DNA of 64,000 nucleotides from Carposina sasakii (GCA_014607495.2 CP053148.1:6696001-6760000); one strand, 5' to 3'. Shown: positions 1 through 10,886, counted from the first letter of the stretch. Notes: generated by a model from the sequence alone, not told the origin. Numbers and translations: made by a program.

Positions 1-267
1 AGCAAGAACTAATAACCGGGGGCTAAGAGAAAATAACATTATATCTCGAACGAATAGTAACTTTTGCTTCAATTGACATCTCCTTTTCGCAGATTCGCCA
101 AATCACGTGATACTCGTAAATTCTATTGGTTCAGTGTAACGACAATACAGGTGAACACGAAACGATGTTACCTACATGGTCTAAGCAGCAAGCACCCACT
201 GGTTAAAATTTGCCCTGTTATAAAGTAAAGATGCTAGTATTTTCGTGAACATGTTGCTGCTAATATA
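1..267. other. AT-rich sequence, nothing recognised
   Basis: No coding frame, hairpin or familiar repeat was seen before the first Lep1-like element. Confidence 0.4.
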
Positions 268-498
268 TCCTACTAATATTAAAAACTCGAAATTTTGTGA
301 GTATGGATGGATGTTGGTTACTCTTTCACGTAACATCGGCTAGAGAGATTTTGACAAAATTTGGTATGGAGTTAGCTGGCACCCTGGATTAACACATTGG
401 CTGCTTTTTATCCCGGGAAAATATTTTTATCCCGGATAATTTCGACATTTTGTTTTTCCTGCAGTCCACGCGGACAAAGTCGCGGGCATCCACTAGTG
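268..498 (+). mobile_element. Lep1-type non-autonomous Helitron remnant
   Basis: It begins near a CCTACTAATATT motif and ends with the Lep1-style short hairpin (ACGCGGAC...GTCGCGGG, about 472-488) followed by CACTAGT. The middle resembles the usual lepidopteran Lep1 body, with a 'ggatggatgttggttac' stretch and 'ggcaccctggattaaca'. Known Lep1 copies end in a GC hairpin and CTAG; family placement rests on those ends. No protein is encoded. Confidence 0.7.
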
Positions 499-1255
499 AA
501 TTTATATTTGAGTCCCACGTCTGTCCCATGTATGGGTGGGTAGATGGACGCCATTAGATTCTAATGGAGCATTTATTCCACTTTGATCCAAAATTAAAAT
601 TAGAATAAAAAAAAATACTTATTATTAATTAAGGTAAGTAGGCTAAAATTTTCAACACTAAATTTACAGACAAGTATCTAAAATTCCAATTGACTAGAAA
701 AATAAGGCCAAGAATTTGCTTTCTTAAACAAAGGTCCGTACAATTATCTCGTTCAAAGGGAAACTGCTGTATATTTAGTATTTTTCCACAAAGTCCGTGA
801 AAACGTTATTCCTTTCAGAGCCTTCGGATTAACTGAAAATGAGAAAAACAAAAAAGGCTTATTATTATCGAGGTGACTGAAAATGGGGTATTACATAGTG
901 GCATCTACAAAAATAACTGGGCAATGTTTAAATAATAATTTAAATTTGGCTTTAATTATATTGGATAACCTGCAAATTCCAAGGTATTATAAAAAACTAA
1001 ATAACGGCTGCGACTTCATGGAAATAATATTTTTACATAGGGCGATTGAAATTCTAGGTGGGGTACTAAAAATAATGACATGGCGACTAATATTATCAGT
1101 GGGATAACAAATTATATATCAATGGCTATTTGTAGACTTCCATCTAAAAAAACACTTTCTGGCTTTGATTTACGAGCAACTGTAAACATTAAAACGAATA
1201 CTATAAATAAATATTAGGGAATAATTTTTTTAGTTTTGGAAATCATAATATAATG
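499..1255. other. AT-rich sequence, nothing recognised
   Basis: Low-complexity AT-rich DNA. The 74-residue plus-strand frame at 883-1107 looks random: no domain and typical AT-driven composition. Confidence 0.4.
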
Positions 1256-1261
1256 AAAATG

Positions 1262-1556
1262 GCGGCAGGCGCACCCGCAGGATAAAAGCGGAGCGCGGGT
1301 CGTGGTGCCACCAGTCACCAGCATGGAAGCGGCGAGTAAACATTATTTAAAACAAAAATTAGGATGAATAAAAAAAAAGGCCACTCACAGGAGTGCAATG
1401 TAAAAGCGCGTAGGCGCGGAGGGGCGAGGCGGCCCGCGAGCTGAGGAGCAGGTGAATGCAATGCTCACCGCCGTGGCGAAGCCGAAGGTGCGGAGATAAG
1501 CATTACATCCATCTGCGACGATAAGCTCGCGTGGGACCGCCGGAGTCCCGCAGCGC
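1262..1556 (-). other. CpG-rich segment, possible exon or transposon fragment
   Basis: Base composition rises abruptly to GC-rich with many CpG, unlike the flanks. On the minus strand an open frame (1385-1585) runs through it, and two splice-donor-like sites occur: CCT|GTGAGT near 1388 and CGGCG|GTGAGC near 1470. It abuts the left arm of the fold-back element at 1557. No protein family is recognised, so this could be a host exon fragment or cargo of the adjacent element. Confidence 0.3.
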
Positions 1557-2250
1557 CGCACAGTGGGCTGTATTTCGGCTTTCATAGATATAGAGACTTC
1601 AAATTTTAGGAGTCGTGTTTTCGTTGGATATCGCTTTAGCTAATGACTACTATACTAAAATATACCATATGAGTTGATTTAGTGCAAAAATTAAATTATT
1701 TTCAGTTACAATTTTTCTAATCAGAATTCCTGGCAAAAGTCCTTAATGATGGTAAAGTATTTTCTGGAACTCATAATTCAAATTATTTTCAGAATAGGAT
1801 AATAATTGATGATTTGTATTGTTGAATACTAGTCCTCATTTAGGTCAGGAAGATAATAGTAGCTAATTAGTACTTAGTTTGTTGACTTGATGAATAAAAC
1901 TAATTATTTTCAAAATAAAAAAATATATTATTTTTCTCTATTTTTTTGAAAAAAATCTGCAGCCGTGACCGTTATGTGTAGTACGTCAAAAAATCACAAA
2001 TAATTAGTACTATGACCATCTATAAGGATATAACGGTTTTCGTTGCAGATCCAAAGAAAATCGGAATTTTCTTATAAGCTCCATACAAATTTTTCGAGAA
2101 AAAATTGTAACTTATTTATTTTTGCACTACATCAACTCAGATGGTATATTTTAGTATAATAGTCATTAGCTAAAGCGATATCCAACAAAAACACGACTCT
2201 TAAAATTTGAAGTCTATGTCTATGAAAGCCGATATACAGCCCACTGTGCG
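1557..2250. mobile_element. Fold-back (long inverted repeat) element, 694 bp
   Basis: Two arms of about 138 bases face each other: 1557-1695 and 2113-2250. The outer ends read CGCACAGTGGGCTG and CAGCCCACTGTGCG. The arms match over most of their length with scattered mismatches and small gaps; the spacer is AT-rich and non-coding. This is a non-autonomous terminal-inverted-repeat element. No clear target duplication was found, so the superfamily is left open. Confidence 0.75.
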
Positions 2251-2277
2251 CAGGAGCCGTGACAGAAACCATGCCTG

Positions 2278-2348
2278 CTGCATTTTTGCTTGTATGCTGC
2301 ATGCTTGCTTGTATGCTGCATGCTTGCTTGCATGCTGCATGCTTGCTC
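2278..2348. repeat. Short tandem repeat, about 19-bp unit
   Basis: Three to four copies of a unit containing GCTGCATGCTTGCTTG follow the fold-back element directly. The open frame across it (2207-2416) is only the translation of this repeat. Confidence 0.8.
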
Positions 2349-2350
2349 AG

Positions 2351-3237
2351 TATTTAAATTGCATGCCATTTTTTACTTTATTTGCAGCTCAGATGTCTCA
2401 CAATATATTATGTTAATCGGATCTCAATCCTATTAAATATTACCTAAAATAATTTTAATTGATATCTCTATTTTACAATTTATGAATGCCTATTTAGCTG
2501 CTTCCAAGTTTCCGCTCAACAATAAATTCAATAGCCAAAAGAAAAACTCGATGTCTGTTTAAATTAAACTAAACCTCATAATGGATTTTAATGCTGCTAG
2601 TTTTTACTACTTAATACTGTACTCCACCGTTGCTGCCAGCCTATTATATTTGCTATCCACTTTAATTAATTTTATAGACCTTAAATCCGATTTATTAGTC
2701 GCTGCGTTAAATACATGCTAACAAAAAAGAGCACTGAGCGAAAAGCTGCTTACCTACTGTATAATTCTTTTGAGGTATTGACTTTGTTCGCTGGACGTTG
2801 TTCTTTACGCGGCAGCCTCTAAGATTAGTTAGTAGCAAAGAGTATTAAAATTAATAAATTAGGCCATGTTAGTGCCTGATCCCTGTTAGCAGAGAACTGC
2901 GATAGTAGGATTAAGCTAGGTACCTAACTAACTAGATAGGTATTCCATACTACTTAGTAATAATTTTGTATTACCTTAGCTGCTACAAATTTTTATTTAT
3001 TTTCAGTAATGTTTGACCATACAATACTATTTGATATGCTACAGGCCTATCTAGTAGCATAAAATTAGCCTCTGTCAATATGCAGTTAGTGCAGTTACTT
3101 GATGAGTCCAAAAGGGGTGAAAAGATCTTAACATGGACAAGAAGGATGGCAATATTATATTACGTTTTAGTAATAAAGTACCCTGATAAAAGCACTAGTG
3201 TCTTTTTAATTTTAATACGGTTACATTTCGGAGGACA
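2351..3237. other. AT-rich sequence, nothing recognised
   Basis: No convincing coding frame, hairpin or familiar repeat seen. Confidence 0.4.
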
Positions 3238-3238
3238 A

Positions 3239-3641
3239 GCGTGTGGTTACAGTGCGTTACACTGGCGCTGAAGCTCCGCCCCTATCATGACGTAATGGCC
3301 TCATGATTGCCATACGACTCAGTTCATAGTCCCACCTCCTCTTTTACACCTTCTTCATGGATCTTAATGTTATCCGACTCCAAAAGTTTTGGGAGTTGCA
3401 ATGAAGTTGTTTTTACTTTATAATGAAGTGTGCCAGTTAGTTACGCACAAATAGCAGATATAAAGTGGAGCTTCGACAAGCAACACTACCGTATATCCCG
3501 TCAATGTACACCATGGAGATGGTATAAAAGAGGAGGTGGGCCTATGAACTGAGTCGTGTGGTAATCGTGAGGCCATGACGTCATGATAGGGGCGGAGCTT
3601 GAGGGCAGTGTATGTAACGCAGTAACTATAACCACACGCTT
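3239..3641. mobile_element. Fold-back element, about 400 bp
   Basis: Left arm about 3239-3360 and right arm about 3510-3641 are inverted copies. Outer ends read AGCGTGTGGTTA and TAACCACACGCT style (the right has small indels). Shared blocks include GCTCCGCCCCTATCATGACG with its complement, GACTCAGTTCATAG, and CCACCTCCTCTTTTA. The spacer is AT-rich. It is non-coding and has no resolved target duplication. Confidence 0.7.
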
Positions 3642-3859
3642 ATGCAAGTAGTTTGGCTAGTCACTACAAGGTGGTTTCTATGTAAATGGGCAGGGCTATA
3701 GTGTTAGGATGTTCCCCTCGACCATACTTCATTCCAGCTCAGCGGCACACTATTTTGGTATGAAAATATACTTAGCCGCTGCTCCTCTTTTATTTCTTCT
3801 CCATGAAGTACACTAAGTAATACTACTAAATAGAACTAAGTATTTGCCTCCCTCTATAG

Positions 3860-4075
3860 TTCAGTGCTAATGCGGGGCTAGAATACATCAGTTGCATCTG
3901 TACATGGGAACTTAGGCATTTTCTCAGGCGATAAGCAAGCACCTTATCACTGATCATTTATATGCTAAACGTAGGTGCGGGATCTCTTTTATGATCCTGT
4001 AGTTCTGGCTACGATATTTCGGGAATACAGCCATGTGATTGTAGGTAGGTACCTATGTAATACACATATAATAAG
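3860..4075 (+). repeat. Dispersed repeat, copy 1 (inverted relative to 29.2 kb)
   Basis: Shares several blocks with the reverse complement of 29201-29425: ATGCGGGGCT near 3870, an 'acatcagttgcat' block, 'tatgatcctgtagttctggctac' (split here by identity breaks) and 'catgtgatt'. The family is not identified; the partner copy resembles an RTE-type LINE 3' tail. Confidence 0.55.
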
Positions 4076-4129
4076 TATACCTATGTAGCAGAAGATAAAT
4101 ATTTAAAACCATAAAACCATATTCTGCAT

Positions 4130-4151
4130 ACATACACACACACACACACAT
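4130..4151. repeat. (AC)n microsatellite
   Basis: A run of about eight CA dinucleotides, preceded by CATA. Confidence 0.9.
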
Positions 4152-4189
4152 AAAATAAATACGATAAATAAATAATTATAAATATGTTA

Positions 4190-4240
4190 AATTTTTCACC
4201 CGAGTGGGATTCGAACCTCCTCGACCTCTCGCATTGTAAA
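4190..4240 (-). mobile_element. tRNA-derived SINE fragment, family 1
   Basis: Read on the minus strand it gives a pol III B-box (GGTTCGAATCC) followed by CACTCGGGTGAAAAATTT, the same tail as the SINEs at 26708 and 60591. Only the 3' part of the tRNA-like head remains. Confidence 0.7.
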
Positions 4241-4251
4241 TAATTAATAAA

Positions 4252-5124
4252 TAAATAATTGTAAAAAAGGTAGCTTAAAATGATCTGTGAGAGTTCTCTT
4301 CCAGTTTATTAGTATTCCTACATATAAACAAACTATGTTAGCCCAACTCTTCTTCGTATTACTCCATGGTTACACCCTATTATTGGGTGTACCAAAAGTT
4401 GCCGCATAAATTGTGCTCTTGAGACGTTTTTGTCCGCGCTCCAGAGAAAGGGGATGAATACCAGATAGATATAAATAAGATGACCGTCATATACCGTTCG
4501 GTAAACCGGATTTATGTAATCGTAATGTAATGTAACAACAGATATGCTTGTTACTTATCTAGGCTTTGTTAGTGTATCAGTTACATGCAATGCAAAAAAA
4601 CTCTAAAAACTATGATTAAACTTTACGTCAGTTCAAGTTATTACCCTGAAGTTAAACAAACCTTGAGTATAAAACCTTATTGCGAATAATTTAGGCTCAG
4701 CTAACAAAATACATCTACAAATTACCGGGTGCACTTGGTATTTTACGCTCTAAATAAGAACAACCTATTTACAACTACATAATGCAAATGGATGTGATCC
4801 AATAACCAACTCCCTGCCAGCTCCATTCATAATTATTTTAATAGAAAACTGAATTACAGCAATTTCAAGCCAAATAAGCTATCTATCTTAATAAAACTAC
4901 GAGTAACTACGTCTGAGTAATCACTTTCTGGAGCTCATGAGTAATGATTTTCTGGAGCTCACCTGAAGTTGCTAATTATGTATAAAGAGTTACAGGAATT
5001 CTCTGTCCCGTAAAATTTGTGCGAAACTTTTCATTTTATATTAAGATTTTCTGTTCTCTGCATAGAATTTTGTGATATTCATCTTTCCGTTCACCGGTCA
5101 AGTTATTCTGCCGCTATATGGCCC
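4252..5124. other. AT-rich sequence, nothing recognised
   Basis: No coding frame or repeat identified. Confidence 0.4.
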
Positions 5125-5127
5125 TTA

Positions 5128-5277
5128 GGCTGCCTGTCTACAGGAGCTGAGCGAGGCTGCGGAGCGGAGAAACTGAGAAATTGTCACCAATAGGACTGTA
5201 TTAAATATCGGCTCAGCTCCAGTCCTGCTAGTGGTTGAAAATTATCCGTTTCTCCGCTTCGCTCCGGTGGACAAGGC
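5128..5277. mobile_element. Harbinger-like MITE, 150 bp
   Basis: Flanked by TTA at 5125-5127 and 5278-5280, a 3-bp duplication of the kind made by PIF/Harbinger transposases. Left end GGCTGCCTGTCTACAGGAGC pairs imperfectly with the right end, whose reverse complement is GCCTTGTCCACCGGAGCG. Interior is short and GC-rich at both ends. Superfamily is inferred from the TTA and the end type. Confidence 0.7.
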
Positions 5278-5403
5278 TTAACGAGACGATTTTTACCCGG
5301 ACAGGGCCGGGCAGTGCCCGTGTCGGATCAGCTTGTTCATGAACTGGGTTTGACTTGTACCTACCACTACCGACTTAGTGTAGCATCTAATTCACGTGTA
5401 ACC

Positions 5404-5930
5404 TTTTTTTTTTTACAATTAGCTAGGCAAACATTTGACCGCCATCGTGCCTGATGTTAAGCAAGATGCGGCCTAGGGTGGTACATGTTTGCCTAGAAAG
5501 TGCCTATTCACTCTAGATTTTAAGAGACCAATGTTGTAGTGCTCGGGAAATACATCGGCAGGAAGTGCAGTCCACTCCTTAGCCGTTCGCATTACAAACG
5601 AGTTAGCATAACGTTTGGTGCGGATGGGTGGGATATCAACAACATAAGGGTGATACGCTAGTCTGCGTCTAGTATCCCGATGGTGAAAAGGGGCTGGTGG
5701 AACTGTATTGTGAAGTTCCCACGCACACTCTCCAAAGTGTATCCTGTAAAACACTGACAAGGCAGCAATTTTAGGGCGGTGGGTCAGGTCCTGGAGTTTC
5801 GTATTTGCTACGGTTTCATCTCCAATAAGTTTTATTGCCCGTTTTTCCACCGAGTCCAGTGCGGCTAGCTGATATTTAGCTGATCCATCCCAAAGGTGGC
5901 AGCAGTACTCCATACTAGGGCGAACTTGCT
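5404..5930 (-). pseudogene. Jockey/CR1-like LINE, 3' end with reverse transcriptase C-terminus
   Basis: The minus-strand frame at 5913-5473 (146 aa) is the region after the polymerase core of a non-LTR reverse transcriptase. It opens with an RPSMEYCCHLWDGS block (continuing upstream of the first Met), then 'LDSVEKRAIKLIG' and, near the C-terminus, 'RTAKEWTALPADVFP', all features of jockey/CR1-like elements in insects. The catalytic YxDD part is absent, so this is a typical 5'-truncated insertion starting near 5930. After the stop a short 3' UTR ends in a poly-A tract (Ts at 5404-5414 on the plus strand). No frameshift is visible in the retained part. The exact clade is uncertain. Confidence 0.85.
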
Positions 5931-6180
5931 ATTATAATAGTACAATCATGGACGAATTACATTACTTTTTTATGGCTACAATAAATTAAATCTATAATAA
6001 TACGAGTAAATTAGCATTGTTTAAATTTTTTAAGGTCCTAATATATTACATTTTTATTTGATAGTAGGTAACAATATTAGTAGGTTCCAAGAAACTATTT
6101 TTAATATTTTTTGAAAATAATGCTATGTTACTATGTTATTAATTTTTTAAAAGTAAAATAACTAACCCTAGTAGCACAAG
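5931..6180. other. AT-rich sequence, nothing recognised
   Basis: No coding frame or repeat identified. Confidence 0.4.
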
Positions 6181-7600
6181 AGGCTGTATAGCAACTGAAT
6201 ATTGGACTACAATTACCCTTGAAGTGGTATAATAAAGCTGCATAAAAGCTGATTCCGAGCTTATTCAGCTCTTAAACCACCTAAATGGGCACAAATTATT
6301 CAGCTCTAATGTTACATAAGCTGCTTACATAAGAGCGTAGAAGCAGAAATTTAAGAGAGTTATAAGGGGTAACAGGTGTTGTAAGAGCTGAATATCAACT
6401 GGTTAAGAGACCATGTTACTCTTTATTCAACTGAATACCTAAGTAATGCATCACAACGGACCTGTTGGTGACTATATAGAAAATAATATTTTTGTATTTC
6501 TTAATTGAAAAGTTACCGTCGTGACTTGTGATAACATAAACGTAAACGCCATATTAATTTCGGTGTCGTTTCATAATATATTTACTGGTAAGTAAACGGT
6601 TTTCTTTATTAGTGTCAGAAAAATGTTTGGGAATGCAAGTTTACTGACATTATATATGTATATTATCTATGAAAATTTTGGTGCGCTACAAAATTTTTAA
6701 ATATTATAACAATAATGATGTAAATAACCTATGTATATTAAAATCTTGGCCCAACAATTTTCAATAGTTTGGACAGGACTATAAAATAAATAGAGACTGT
6801 TACGATATTAAGAAGTAATAACTAATTTATTAGGTTAGTAATTCATGCACAAAACATAAAAAAAATGTTAAGTAAATTATAACATTTCTAGGTTAAACAC
6901 AATAAAATGGTGGTTGATGTTAAACAGCTATGTGAACCGTTGTTTATCAAAGGGCTGTTTAGTGATTCACTTGTAAATTTATATTTATCAAGGGACTGCT
7001 TAGTGTTTCACGTGTGTACCATTACTTATAAAAAGGGCTGTTAAGCGTTTCACAAAGAGCTGTTAAGCGTTTCACGTATGAACCATTAAACAGTTCAAGA
7101 GCAAAGTAGAATTGAAGATATGACTCCGTATGTAGCTTTAAGTTAAAGTTATTTATTTTGATATACTAGTGAACCTCTAAATATCCATGAGGCATCTTGT
7201 GAACGTTTAAACTGCCGCTATATCCAGATAGTGTCAATGGATAAAAAAAGGCTGCTTAGCGGTAAATATGTTCAGCGCTTAGATATATTATGCACCATAG
7301 GTATCCCGTTATGCGTCTATTGGTTTAGTATTATGAGAACTTGTGCTCCTTTAGTGAATCAGCTCAATAACAGTTCACAAGCACTTTCTTATATTGCTCT
7401 AGGCTTTTTCTAGAACTCTGCGTTTTAAGGGTATATTTGTCGCCCATAATGCAGCTCTTATTTACCCTTAAGTTGTTTAAATATAACTGACTGCTATTAT
7501 GCAGCTAAGGGACCACGAGGGTATTCTTTTATGAGTCTTAATACGCCCAGAGCTGTGTAAAGATCTAAAAGTGAGTATTTATTCAGCTATCTGTACTACT
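6180..7600. repeat. Field of degenerate repeats rich in AGCTG/CAGCT motifs
   Basis: AGCTGAATA/TTCAGCT and TAAGAGCTG motifs recur at both ends (6230-6420 and 7440-7600), partly in inverse orientation. Between 6950 and 7090 there are four imperfect direct repeats of a unit like AGGGCTGTTAAGCGTTTCAC. The short frame at 7231-7413 shows no domain. This may be one decayed non-autonomous element or a satellite-like patch. Confidence 0.45.
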
Positions 7601-7741
7601 TGGGAATGACGTCATCATCGGTGCCATTAATCCTGATTCTGTGGTATTCATAGACAATAAAAAAGTTACGAACTCAAACGTCAGTTACAGCAATTGTCAA
7701 CTTTGTTACAAAATTGGTTATTTGATGGGAGATTTTTAATT

Positions 7742-7897
7742 TTTTTCGGGGAGAAATGCAAGTAGATACGCATCTACATGCATTTCTGCATGTAGATGCG
7801 TGTAGATGGAGAAAACTTCCATGGAGAAAAATGTTTGTGATGATTAGGAGAATGCGTGGTATTCAGAAACGTTGACGCCCAAAAAACATCCTGTATA
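7742..7897 (+). repeat. Dispersed repeat with internal hairpin, copy 1
   Basis: The right part (7816-7897), from TTCCATGGAGAAAAATG to ATCCTGTATA, matches 38431-38515. Inside lies a perfect 13-bp hairpin: GCATCTACATGCA at 7770-7782 pairs with 7787-7799 across a 4-base loop. The CCTGTATA end resembles terminal repeats of the TACAGG MITE family found elsewhere in this window. Confidence 0.55.
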
Positions 7898-8299
7898 ATA
7901 CGTAGTCGCCGGCACTGAACGTGTTAAAATAGAAGCGCGAGCGAAGCAAGCGCGAAATTTTTACGGTTTTTTAGCACATAAGTTGTCATTTATTTTTGGA
8001 AAATGCAGGCTCTATCGAGAATTTGTGACGATCGCTAATGTTAAATCTTCGATCATTTTTTTTAAATATAATTTTTACTATATGTATATTTTGTTATTCT
8101 CACACAAGAATCATGAACTGTAAAAATTACGTCAACGTATAACTACGTTACTGTCAGCTATGTCCCTGATACATAGAGCAGAATGCGCGGAGCGGGGTGG
8201 GTACATTTGGGGCACCAAAATTTTAGGTAGGTACCTGAAATTGTGTAATTTATTGCAAAACATTCCATTCTATCAAATTGATCAGATTTCCTGTGACAT

Positions 8300-8530
8300 A
8301 AAAAAGTGTCCGGGTTTTACGGATGGCAGCTGAGAGAGCTACCCACAATACCATACATCACAGCAGCCTTCTGCAGGCATCACATCGCGGCGGCGGCGGG
8401 CAGGGTGGTGGCCGTCTGCTACTCTTTCTACGCGGTCTCTGAAAACGGAACAATTTTGTGTCCCGTAGTCCATGTCCGGGACAGGTAACTGTAAAACGGG
8501 ACTGTCCCGTTCAAAACAGGATGTCTGGTC
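8300..8530. repeat. GC-rich patch, possible transposon end
   Basis: Contains a GGCGGCGGCGGGC run and ends in 'acgggactgtcccgtt' followed by 'caggatgtctggtca'. The last part resembles end sequences of known DNA transposons, but the left end is not defined. The 60-residue frame across it has no recognisable domain. Confidence 0.3.
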
Positions 8531-8764
8531 ATGTTAGCTATGCCACAACTTTTTTCCTGACGATGATGACGTCATAAAATAAATATCGATTTATAAAAAT
8601 ATATATATAATCACATCATATTTTTATTATCTAACTACATAAAAGTATTCAAAAACACTATTCCTCGAAGTGGTTTTTGAATTAGATGAATTTAAAAAAA
8701 ATTAACAATGCCCATTTACTAGCGCCCGCCCTCGTCAATGTGACCGTGTGAACTGTGGATAAAA

Positions 8765-8942
8765 ACAGTCGACATATTCCGGGAGAAAATGATTTTCCAG
8801 GATCAAAATACACTAAGTCCTTTGTCAGTCTCTTCTCAGTCCTTTCTCAAATTTAATTAAAATCGGTTTAGTAGTTTTGGCGTGAAGAATTAACAAACAA
8901 ACTTAGGTAGATACTTCCGCATTTATTATATTTGTCTAACAC
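8765..8942 (+). mobile_element. Helitron/Lep1-like non-autonomous repeat
   Basis: The block 'aaaatcggtttagtagttttggcgtgaag' (quoted in two parts: AAAATCGGTTTAG and TTTTGGCGTGAAG) followed by 'aacaaacaaac' and CGCATTTATTATATT matches a very common lepidopteran non-autonomous repeat 3' end. The 5' part is degraded. Confidence 0.55.
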
Positions 8943-9429
8943 TAAAGATCATACCACCTGTACCTATATCAAATAAAATATTCATGCCAAACCCTAAGTA
9001 GGTACTACGAAGAAACTTTCAAAGCGCATTTTTTGTAAGAAGGGTCGAAAGTCGGGGGTGAAAGCAAAAACGTGTACTCTCCACCCAATTTCACTTGAGA
9101 TGAATTAAACCGGGATCAGCGGGTTTTAAGGCGTGCCCATTGTACTATATAATACCTAACAATTTACCAGAAAAAAACCTTAAGAAAACGTCTTTTATAC
9201 CCTTCTCTGCCGGACTGGTCGATGTTTGACCTTGCTTGATTATGTCTGCTGCTGATGACAATCAAATATATCTAACTGCCTAACTGGATTCCAAATCTCC
9301 ACTCAGTTCATCACACAAAATTTTATAACTCATTTACAGCAAATGTCAATAACTGATCTCGAGTTTTTTTTGCATATTTCAGATTAAATATTCCATGATT
9401 GTTCCATGGTTTTCAAATAAAAATTCCTC

Positions 9430-9528
9430 GTAGAGATCTGGAACATAAAGGATTTCCGGAAATTCCCATAAGCACGGGAAACACGAGAATTTTAAAGTTT
9501 ACGTAGTCAGTCGTGAGCGTCCGCTAGT
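9430..9528 (+). mobile_element. Lep1-type Helitron 3' remnant
   Basis: Ends in AGTCGTGAGCGTCCGCTAGT, a degraded version of the Lep1 terminal hairpin plus CTAGT. The upstream 'ggaaattcccataagcacggg' type body is shared in part with the copy near 60.4 kb. Confidence 0.5.
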
Positions 9529-9837
9529 ATTAATACGAGTATAAACATAAAATAGAAACGCAACAACTTTACTTCGAGATGTAGAGTGATATTCTGTATG
9601 GATATTATTATAGCCATTGTTAACTAACTGTTATTACTAACGGTTATTATTTCCATTTATCCATTATAAAAATCGTACGCAACCCTCAGATTATTTGATA
9701 CCAAAATTAAAATTTTAGCGACTGGCTGGCAGCCACTCACCTTAGTACGAGTAATTCATTCATTAGCTAATAAAAATCCGTCATCTTTAGCCTAAATTCG
9801 CTTATGGTAAGATAAAATTTGGTAAAAAGTCAAAAAA

Positions 9838-10000
9838 TACAGGGTGTAACTAATGGGATATGTTAAAAGAAATGCTAAGAAAATAGCCTAATTTCTAATA
9901 ATCCACAAAGAAACATATGATACTCGAAAGTGAAGATTTCCAAAGAGTATGAAATATTTCATAGAAGTTTAGAAATTCTCCAGTATTTAGAAAAATTCAT
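9838..10000 (+). mobile_element. TACAGG-family MITE, left end
   Basis: TACAGGGTGTAACTAATGGG and then ATATGTTAAAAGAAATGC match the ends at 35546, 41730 and 42335. A clear right end was not found. Confidence 0.5.
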
Positions 10001-10661
10001 TGGGATTGACATGTGATTGCGAACTATTGAATTAGAGTTGCGAACCTCTGTGCATAACTTCTTTACAAATTTTCAAAGGATCAGAGTAGTATCTAATCCT
10101 ATAAATATTCTACGAAGTCGATTACTTACTCAATTAACAATGATATTGTGTTTGATTGATGATGATACATTGCTGGTTCTATTCTTACAGTTCATAATTT
10201 AATAGTATGAAATGGTTTCCGATCTCATGTCAAACAAAGTTATTGTAGTGTCAGTAGAGTTGGATGGTGATGCATCCATGAAGTGGGTTAAAACTAATAC
10301 TACGAGTGTCCGTACGCTTATAACGCAACTTGCAATAGAAAAGCAGTCGATAGGCAGTCAGCGATAGCAAAAATTTATATTTATAGCATTATGTAAGTGA
10401 CATTGTACATCGCCATTATTTAACTAAGGGAGTGTTTAGACAGGCTAAATGGTATATCGGTCATACTCTTATTACTGCAATAACCACTGCTTGCTATGTT
10501 AGTGACATACTTACCCCTGTTAATTCCCTGTCACTTTAATTCATGATTCTTACTAAATAAATAAATAATGTTAGGAAACTATGTACCAGGTTTATTTTTT
10601 TGAATTTATTTAATTTATAGTGTTTGTATTTACTACTTATAAAATAAAAAATAAATAAGGT
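10001..10661. other. AT-rich sequence, nothing recognised
   Basis: No coding frame or repeat identified. Confidence 0.4.
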
Positions 10662-10664
10662 TTA

Positions 10665-10883
10665 AGGCTCGAGCACACCGGATGCGTATGCGTGCACGTA
10701 AGCGTAGACGTACACGTACCTCTGAGTTAAATGTATAGAACTGTCACCGGTTGACGTCTATGCTTACGTCTACGCATACGCATCCGGTCTGCCCATGCCT
10801 ATACAGTTCCATACATTACAACTCAGAGGTACGTATACGTCTACGCTTACGTGCACGCACACGCATCCGGTGTGCTCGAGCCT
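10665..10883. mobile_element. Harbinger-like fold-back MITE, 219 bp
   Basis: Flanked by TTA at 10662-10664 and 10884-10886. The arms are long: AGGCTCGAGCACACCGGATG at the left and its complement at the right, continuing through GCGTATGCGTGCACG, the TACGTAC blocks and CTCTGAGTT, about 75 bases per arm. The ends and the TTA duplication fit PIF/Harbinger MITEs. The 70-residue frame across it is the arm itself, not a gene. Confidence 0.85.
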
Positions 10884-10886
10884 TTA

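Noticed and set aside
2207..2416. Cys-rich small secreted protein
   Set aside because: The CACMLHACLYAACLLACCM-type residues come from the GCTTGCATGCTG tandem repeat and a fold-back arm.
4130..4151. Regulatory element
   Set aside because: Simple (AC)n microsatellite.
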